NCBI GenBank assembly: GCA_900768725.1
Contig: CAAGDU010000032.1
Location: 1-10,253 of the forward strand
Direction: 5' to 3'
DNA length: 10,253 bases
DNA from: Bacteroidales bacterium
Lineage (GTDB): Bacteria; Bacteroidota; Bacteroidia; Bacteroidales; Paludibacteraceae
Below, in pieces: positions 6,475-10,253 of this stretch. The notes under the pieces are model-generated. The model saw only the letters and a program-made list of their open reading frames with translations. It was not told the origin of the DNA and made no database searches. A program made the position numbers and the translations under genes. The first letter of the stretch is position 1, and each line of letters opens with the position of its first letter.

Positions 6475-6524
6475 ACCGAGAGAACTCTCGGTCGAACCGA
6501 CCTCTGCGTCCCTGTGATACAGGG
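6475..6524 (-). other. Two hairpins in the tRNA-Gly to tRNA-Thr(GGT) spacer
   Basis: ACCGAGAG (6475-6482) pairs with CTCTCGGT (6485-6492), and CCCTGT (6510-6515) pairs with ACAGGG (6519-6524). TCGGT-CGA-ACCGA (6488-6500) is an alternative fold that excludes the first. Double-stranded spacers between co-transcribed tRNAs fit processing by endonucleases; this role is inferred from position only. Confidence 0.45.
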
Positions 6525-6537
6525 TTATAAGTTTGTG

Positions 6538-6610
6538 AGCGGAAAACGGGACTCAAACCCGCGACCCCCAGCTTGGAAGGCTAGTGCTCTATCGACTGAG
6601 CTATTTCCGC
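6538..6610 (-). tRNA. tRNA-Gly (anticodon TCC)
   Basis: A 73-nt cloverleaf with a perfect acceptor stem GCGGAAA/TTTCCGC, D stem GCTC/GAGC, anticodon stem CTAGC/GCTGG with loop CTTCCAA (anticodon TCC), and T arm GCGGG-TTTGAGT-CCCGT. The discriminator is T and no CCA is encoded. It corresponds in position to glyT of the E. coli tufB operon. Confidence 0.96.
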
Positions 6611-6615
6611 ATTCG

Positions 6616-6630
6616 GCGCAGCCTTTGCGC
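6616..6630 (-). other. Hairpin in the tRNA-Tyr to tRNA-Gly spacer
   Basis: GCGCA (6616-6620) pairs with TGCGC (6626-6630) around a 5-nt loop in the 51-nt spacer. The right half overlaps the 10-nt palindrome TTTGCGCAAA. It is probably a processing landmark, as inferred for the other tRNA spacers. Confidence 0.35.
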
Positions 6631-6661
6631 AAAGCACAATACAGGAGTACCGCTAAGTATG

Positions 6662-6744
6662 TGGGTGCGGATGGATTCGAACCACCGAAGTCGAGAGACA
6701 GCAGATTTACAGTCTGCCCCATTTGGCCACTCTGGAACACACCC
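6662..6744 (-). tRNA. tRNA-Tyr (anticodon GTA)
   Basis: An 83-nt class II tRNA with a long variable arm, as expected for bacterial tRNA-Tyr. The acceptor GGGTGTG/CGCACCC has one G-T wobble, the anticodon stem GCAGA/TCTGC encloses loop CTGTAAA (anticodon GTA), and the T arm contains GGTTCGAATCC. The discriminator is A. No CCA is encoded. It corresponds in position to tyrU. Confidence 0.96.
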
Positions 6745-6758
6745 AGTTTTTTGGTTAA

Positions 6759-6779
6759 AAGTTTCAGGTTTCAAGTTTT
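6759..6779. repeat. 7-nt tandem repeat in the tRNA-Thr(TGT) to tRNA-Tyr spacer
   Basis: Three contiguous 7-nt units read AAGTTTC, AGGTTTC and AAGTTTT on the plus strand. The array begins 14 nt upstream of tRNA-Tyr in transcription order and directly adjoins a GCCCC/GGGGC hairpin (6781-6798). Confidence 0.65.
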
Positions 6780-6780
6780 A

Positions 6781-6798
6781 GCCCCAACGAGTCGGGGC
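6781..6798 (-). other. GCCCC/GGGGC hairpin in the tRNA-Thr(TGT) to tRNA-Tyr spacer
   Basis: GCCCC (6781-6785) pairs with GGGGC (6794-6798) around an 8-nt loop. It uses the same GC core as the hairpins at 2168-2187 and 4999-5033. No T-run follows, so termination is unlikely. Confidence 0.4.
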
Positions 6799-6853
6799 GC
6801 ACCCGGGCACCTTTACCCAATTTCATTCTTTCAAAGTTCATGCTTCTTTCCTG

Positions 6854-6927
6854 AGCCTCTTGTCGGATTCGAACCAACGACCCCGAGATTACAAATCACG
6901 TGCTCTGGCCAACTGAGCTAAAGAGGC
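6854..6927 (-). tRNA. tRNA-Thr (anticodon TGT)
   Basis: A 74-nt cloverleaf with a perfect acceptor stem GCCTCTT/AAGAGGC, D stem GCTC/GAGC, anticodon stem CGTGA/TCTCG (central T-T mismatch) with loop TTTGTAA (anticodon TGT), and T arm GTTGG-TTCGAAT-CCGAC. The discriminator is T and no CCA is encoded. It is the first gene of the tRNA-tuf unit, about 50 nt downstream of a clear promoter, and corresponds in position to thrU. Confidence 0.96.
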
Positions 6928-6982
6928 GGTCATGTTTCCCGTTCGCGTCGTGCAGAAAATCCTGTTCGGCGGAAAAGCGGTG

Positions 6983-7014
6983 CAAAGGTACTGCTTTTTT
7001 TTTATATGACCAAA
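6983..7014 (-). promoter_or_regulatory. Bacteroidota-type housekeeping promoter of the tRNA-tuf unit
   Basis: On the minus strand TTTG (7014-7011) is followed after exactly 20 nt by TACCTTTG (6990-6983). This matches both boxes of the Bacteroides sigma-ABfr consensus (-33 TTTG, -7 TAnnTTTG). Transcription would start a few bases before 6978, about 50 nt upstream of tRNA-Thr(TGT). It is the only clear match to this consensus I found between the genes, so it may drive the four tRNAs and tuf, and perhaps genes beyond. Confidence 0.9.
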
Positions 7015-7020
7015 TAATTT

Positions 7021-7060
7021 TGCAAAAAAAATGCATTTTCATTTATTTTTTTGCATTTTT
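7021..7060 (-). promoter_or_regulatory. A/T-tract region upstream of the tRNA promoter (UP-element-like)
   Basis: Directly upstream of the -33 box lie runs of A (7024-7031) and T (7046-7052, 7056-7060). TGCAAAAAAA (7021-7030) and TTTTTTTGCA (7046-7055) are a perfect 10-bp inverted repeat. Such tracts at this distance are typical of UP elements that boost tRNA and rRNA promoters through the alpha subunit; the role here is inferred from position. Confidence 0.5.
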
Positions 7061-7113
7061 GCGAAGTATAAACAGCCGCACATTACCTCCTTTTTTGCAT
7101 TGAACGGGCTTGT

Positions 7114-7144
7114 AACATGTAACATTTGCAACATTTGCAACATT
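7114..7144. repeat. AACATTTGC tandem repeat, period 9
   Basis: On the plus strand AACATGT (7114-7120) is followed by AACATTTGC (7121-7129), an identical AACATTTGC (7130-7138) and a partial AACATT (7139-7144). It lies in the 294-nt gap between the surface-protein gene and the tRNA cluster. Confidence 0.8.
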
Positions 7145-7159
7145 AAAATTTAGTATTGA

Positions 7160-7181
7160 TAGGTCTCGGTTAGGTCTCGGC
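7160..7181. repeat. TAGGTCTCGGT direct repeat, period 11
   Basis: Two adjacent 11-nt copies, TAGGTCTCGGT (7160-7170) and TAGGTCTCGGC (7171-7181), differ only in the last base. They lie about 40 nt past the stop codon of the surface-protein gene. Confidence 0.7.
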
Positions 7182-7212
7182 AATGTCCCTACTGCGAGGG
7201 GTAACAACTTGC

Positions 7213-7252
7213 CACCACCCGCTATGGTACGAGTACCTTGGTGCGGGTGGTG
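7213..7252 (-). terminator. Hairpin across the stop codon of the surface-protein gene
   Basis: CACCACCCGC (7213-7222) pairs perfectly with GCGGGTGGTG (7243-7252), and GGTAC/GTACC (7226-7230 with 7233-7237) forms a second stem in its loop. The stop codon (7222-7224) lies at the inner edge of the outer stem, so one arm is coding and the other is 3' untranslated. No T-run follows on the minus strand, so it may protect the mRNA end or act with Rho rather than being a canonical intrinsic terminator. Confidence 0.45.
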
Positions 7253-10230
7253 ATGCCGTTAAAGAGTGTTGCCTCGACTATGGCGATGCCGCTCGGTACG
7301 GTGAGAGTAAGGACGGGGGCGGTTGCCATGTGTGTTAAAAGGGGTCGGCCGGTGATGTCGAAGACGCGGACTTGTTGTATCGGAGTGTTTGCCACTACGG
7401 TAACGGTCTGCGGCGCGGGGGTATAGACTTGTACCTTTGCGTTGGTTGCGTAGTTTGCGTTATTTTCGTTGTTTCCGTTATTTTCAATATCCGTTGGTGT
7501 GTCGGGTCCGGCGGGGACGTAGGCAGGTCCCTCGATGTAGTAACGCAACTCATGGTTGGCTGCAGGCACCGGCACTTTCACTCGCGTATCATTCCAAATA
7601 GGTACGCGCGTGTGCGTGAGGTTGTCGCAGAGATAGCACTCATCGCTCCACGTGGTGGAGAGACGGAAGGAGAGGTAGAGGCTGTCGTAGTCCTCGCGTA
7701 TCTCGTCGCTCACCACCATGCCGATGGGGATGATGCTTATCTCGCGGCGGATGTCCGCCATGAGGGTCTGCTCGCCGGAGAGTGTGTAGATGTTCAGCGG
7801 CGACACCACCTCGTTATCTCCTCTCTCTTCGTCGGAGGAGAGGAAGAGTACGTCCTCGCCCTGCACGTAATCATCGCTTGCACCACTGTTGGTTGCCACA
7901 GCAGCAAAAGCTGTAGCATAGGCTTGGTTTTCTTCCTCCGCGAGCGGTGTATAAAGCACCATATCCATCACAGACGGAATAGTATTTCCCCATCCTGTTT
8001 TCGCGGCAGGTGCAGCAGCCCTTGCGGGTTTATCGGCAGAAGCAGGCGGGAGAGGGGTGTTGACCGTTTGGGTAAGTCCCGTGAGATGAGATGGTTTGAG
8101 TTTAAGCGTCAGCGATGTGCCCGAGTTTTTGGCGGTAAGCAGTGCAGACTGCATGGGCGCAATAAGTCGCTCTTCGAACGCCCCTGTGCCCGTATTCGGA
8201 GTAACCGTCTTCCATGCCGTACCGTCCATATATTGGAACATCCTTTGTATATCGGAGTTATCGTCGCAGAAACGCTCCATGTCGATGTATGCCATAGTGG
8301 GATTACCGAAGAGGAAGAGCGTGCTCTCCTGTTCGTTGCGGAGGGTGATGGTCATGGTGCTGTCGGCAGCGTCTTTATCCGGCGTGAAGGCAAACATGTA
8401 GCCCTTGGAGCGGTCTTCGATCACATCTTTCTTGCCGGCAATGGCTCCCGTGGCCTTGTCATAATAGTAGTACTCCGTATCCTGCTTGGGTAGGCGCACA
8501 ACGAGTTCCTCTCCATCGTTCCCGGGCCCGTAGCCGCATAACTGCACACCCGTACCCGGAGTTATCGGCTCGTTCATTGCATTCGAGCGGGCAAAGACTG
8601 CGCCGGTGGATGAAAACTGATTGGTGGAACTCGTCTCGGTATGCCATAGCTGTACAGAGTGGTTATAGTAGGCGGCATAGAAGGCGTAGGCGGCATCGCT
8701 CAGGCGTGTGCCTTGGAAAGAGGCCACCTCAAAGTCGCGTGTGGACTCAAGGTTCCGCCATGTGCCGGTATATTTACCGCTATGTGGGATAAAGAAATCG
8801 CCCGAATACATGTTCTGCAAGGGTGCCGCCATGGAGTACCATTTTGCAGAAGCAAGCACCATATCAACGAAAGCACGCTTATAGTGGAGCAAGTGCTGGT
8901 TGATGAGAATGGCATTTTTGCGGAACTGAATATCTTTGCATCCGTTGGGGGTATAGTGTGTGTCCATCGGATAGCGATTGTTGAGGGAGATGCATGGATA
9001 ATCTTTGGGGTCATCCATAGTAGGTATGATGACGTTGGTCAATCCCTCAAGTGGGGCGTAGCCGTAATCAAGGGTATCTCCGTTGACAACGCCTCTCCAG
9101 TTGCGGTCGTCTCCCCACTCATTGCTGACGGTGGGAGCCCAGAGCATGGTATCGGGCAAGACAATCACCTTGAAGTAACTATATCCTACTTCACAAGGGT
9201 CTGAGAACGAACTACCGCTACCATTCGTACCTACCAACCTCACACGCAGCGTATATTCGTAGCCCGGGCGCATGGTCGCAGAGTTGCCGAACAAAGGAGT
9301 CAAGGTCAGTTTATGATTGGCTTTGTCCAAATCGTTACTATACCACATACGGAAGTTCGGCTGTGCCATCTTCTCCAGCACTATCGGGTCGTTGCTACCG
9401 GTCAAGATACAACTATCCTTCACCAGACCTGCCACATTCTCGGAGCACTCGCTCACTACCGTCCAGAATTGGCTATTTGCCTCGGTTGCGGAGATGCGCG
9501 CTCCGGGGAGTTGCCCCTTTTGTTGCTCGGTCATATCCTCAGGCTTGATGGGGCTCAAAGAGAAAGTATATTCATTTTTCTCCACACATATACGCATAAA
9601 CGAAGGTGTGGCGCAGTCGTTGAGTTGTTTCTCCTCGCCTTCCACCACAGCTTTAGCTGTACCAGTGATAGGGAATATCCAATAGCGAAGCGTATCTTCC
9701 GAGGTCATATAGCACCACTCTGTTTCTTGACGGAGTTTCAAGTATCCTTTTTTTGCGAGGTCTTGAAGCATATCTACCTGCGCATCAGTCAGCCAACTTG
9801 TCGTCTGCAAAAGTTCTACATTGTTGATACCATAGTTCGGGTTGGGATCGCTATCTATAGGCACATGGCGCATCGCCCTCATAGCATCCCATATATCACC
9901 TCGAGAATAGCCGCCGTACTTTGCCAAGAAAGCAGCATCCGCCTTATCGATATTTTCTTTCGTTTTGAGCGAATCGGCACGATAGCAGTCGTCCCATCCA
10001 AACGCTACCAGCCAGTCAGCCAAAGCATTCGCTTTCACAGACTGCACTTCTCCGTTAGAATCTGTGTACTGATTGGTAACTACCACGTTGATGGGGTAGA
10101 GATTGTTTGCGCACACCCCCTGCTCAGGAACAACACTTCCGTTGAAGAAAAACTCCGACTGGTTGCTCATGGGCAACTCTGCTTGGAGGGCGCAATCAGG
10201 ATTCTTCAAGTCCGTCTCACTTTCCGCCAT
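7222..10230 (-). CDS. Large secreted surface protein with T9SS-type C-terminal sorting domain (5' truncated)
   Basis: The open frame codes for 1002 residues with no frameshift. Residues about 933-1002 look like a type IX secretion sorting domain: a VQVYTPAPQTVTV strand, then IQQVRVFDITGRPLL (the V.I.D..G+ motif) and a closing TRTKVLVP. Such domains direct export across the outer membrane and surface attachment. An Asn-rich linker (915-930) precedes it and is encoded by a 9-nt tandem array. Residues 371-415 (EWGDDRNWRG, then NVIIPTMDDPKDYPCI) and 464-479 (WYSMAAPLQNMYSGDF) resemble modules common in big Bacteroidales adhesin-like proteins. No catalytic motif is visible and the ligand is unknown. 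The ATG at 10230 is probably internal: there is no signal peptide, and the TGA just upstream is completed by the first adapter base. Position, not sequence, makes it a neighbour of the translation locus. Confidence 0.85.
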   Translation of the reverse strand: MAESETDLKNPDCALQAELPMSNQSEFFFNGSVVPEQGVCANNLYPINVVVTNQYTDSNGEVQSVKANALADWLVAFGWDDCYRADSLKTKENIDKADAAFLAKYGGYSRGDIWDAMRAMRHVPIDSDPNPNYGINNVELLQTTSWLTDAQVDMLQDLAKKGYLKLRQETEWCYMTSEDTLRYWIFPITGTAKAVVEGEEKQLNDCATPSFMRICVEKNEYTFSLSPIKPEDMTEQQKGQLPGARISATEANSQFWTVVSECSENVAGLVKDSCILTGSNDPIVLEKMAQPNFRMWYSNDLDKANHKLTLTPLFGNSATMRPGYEYTLRVRLVGTNGSGSSFSDPCEVGYSYFKVIVLPDTMLWAPTVSNEWGDDRNWRGVVNGDTLDYGYAPLEGLTNVIIPTMDDPKDYPCISLNNRYPMDTHYTPNGCKDIQFRKNAILINQHLLHYKRAFVDMVLASAKWYSMAAPLQNMYSGDFFIPHSGKYTGTWRNLESTRDFEVASFQGTRLSDAAYAFYAAYYNHSVQLWHTETSSTNQFSSTGAVFARSNAMNEPITPGTGVQLCGYGPGNDGEELVVRLPKQDTEYYYYDKATGAIAGKKDVIEDRSKGYMFAFTPDKDAADSTMTITLRNEQESTLFLFGNPTMAYIDMERFCDDNSDIQRMFQYMDGTAWKTVTPNTGTGAFEERLIAPMQSALLTAKNSGTSLTLKLKPSHLTGLTQTVNTPLPPASADKPARAAAPAAKTGWGNTIPSVMDMVLYTPLAEEENQAYATAFAAVATNSGASDDYVQGEDVLFLSSDEERGDNEVVSPLNIYTLSGEQTLMADIRREISIIPIGMVVSDEIREDYDSLYLSFRLSTTWSDECYLCDNLTHTRVPIWNDTRVKVPVPAANHELRYYIEGPAYVPAGPDTPTDIENNGNNENNANYATNAKVQVYTPAPQTVTVVANTPIQQVRVFDITGRPLLTHMATAPVLTLTVPSGIAIVEATLFNGITTRTKVLVP
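7438..7482. repeat. 9-nt tandem array inside the surface-protein linker
   Basis: Five contiguous 9-nt units on the plus strand: TGCGTTGGT, TGCGTAGTT, TGCGTTATT, TTCGTTGTT and TCCGTTATT. Because 9 nt is three codons, each unit adds a triplet of the type (E/G/A)-N-N/Y to the protein linker. The array shares CGTAGTTTGCGT with the non-coding array upstream of secE (4831-4842 versus 7449-7460), in the same orientation. Confidence 0.8.
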
Positions 10231-10232
10231 TC

Positions 10233-10253
10233 AGATCGGAAGAGCACACGTCT
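10233..10253 (+). other. Illumina TruSeq adapter remnant at the contig end
   Basis: The final 21 bases begin AGATCGGAAGAGCACACGTC, which is the start of the standard TruSeq adapter read at the end of short inserts. It is sequencing artefact rather than genome. It fixes this edge as a contig end and makes the apparent start of the neighbouring gene unreliable. Confidence 0.97.

Noticed and set aside
7039..7083. 14-codon minus-strand frame with a GGAGG motif before its ATG
   Set aside because: Spacing is only 2 nt, Bacteroidota rarely use Shine-Dalgarno motifs, and the frame lies in the A/T tracts upstream of the promoter; probably chance.
7372..8493. 373-codon plus-strand open frame
   Set aside because: Antisense to the continuous 1002-codon surface-protein frame, which has recognisable domains.

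Overview
The window is a stretch of bacterial chromosome from the phylum Bacteroidota, probably the order Bacteroidales. The evidence is as follows: protein sequences of the Bacteroidota type; a textbook Bacteroidota promoter (TTTG, 20 bp, TACCTTTG) in front of the tRNA cluster; no Shine-Dalgarno motif before any of the genes; tRNA genes without an encoded CCA end; and a large protein ending in what looks like a type IX secretion (T9SS) sorting domain. No genus can be named from this sequence. The last 21 bases match the start of the Illumina TruSeq read adapter, so the right edge is an untrimmed contig end, not genome.

All recognised genes lie on the minus strand, so the biological order runs from high to low coordinates. 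(1) 7222-10230 holds the C-terminal ~1000 residues of a large secreted surface protein. Its true start lies beyond the contig end. (2) 6928-7221 is intergenic and holds short tandem repeats and the promoter for the next block. (3) 6373-6927 holds four tRNA genes in the order Thr(TGT), Tyr(GTA), Gly(TCC), Thr(GGT). (4) 5061-6254 is tuf (EF-Tu). (5) 4928-4998 is tRNA-Trp, directly preceded by a perfect 15-bp inverted repeat. (6) secE, nusG, rplK, rplA, rplJ and rplL follow at 4771-1748. (7) A strong intrinsic terminator at 1669-1706 is followed by the first 503 codons of rpoB, which runs off the left edge.

Blocks 3 to 7 form the classical translation/transcription super-locus. The tRNA order before tuf is the same as thrU-tyrU-glyT-thrT-tufB of E. 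coli, followed as there by secE-nusG-rplKAJL-rpoB. The products work together: EF-Tu delivers aminoacyl-tRNAs, L11, L1, L10 and L7/L12 build the ribosomal stalks, NusG and RpoB belong to the transcription complex, and SecE is part of the secretion channel.

The unusual content is mostly between genes. Several arrays of short tandem repeats (periods about 7, 8, 9 and 11 nt) sit in the spacers. One 9-nt family occurs both in the non-coding spacer upstream of secE and, in the same orientation, inside the linker of the surface protein, where it encodes an Asn-rich tract. I see no CRISPR array, transposase, phage gene, toxin-antitoxin pair or defence system. I do not claim a new multi-gene system; the repeats and hairpins are the best candidates for something undescribed.
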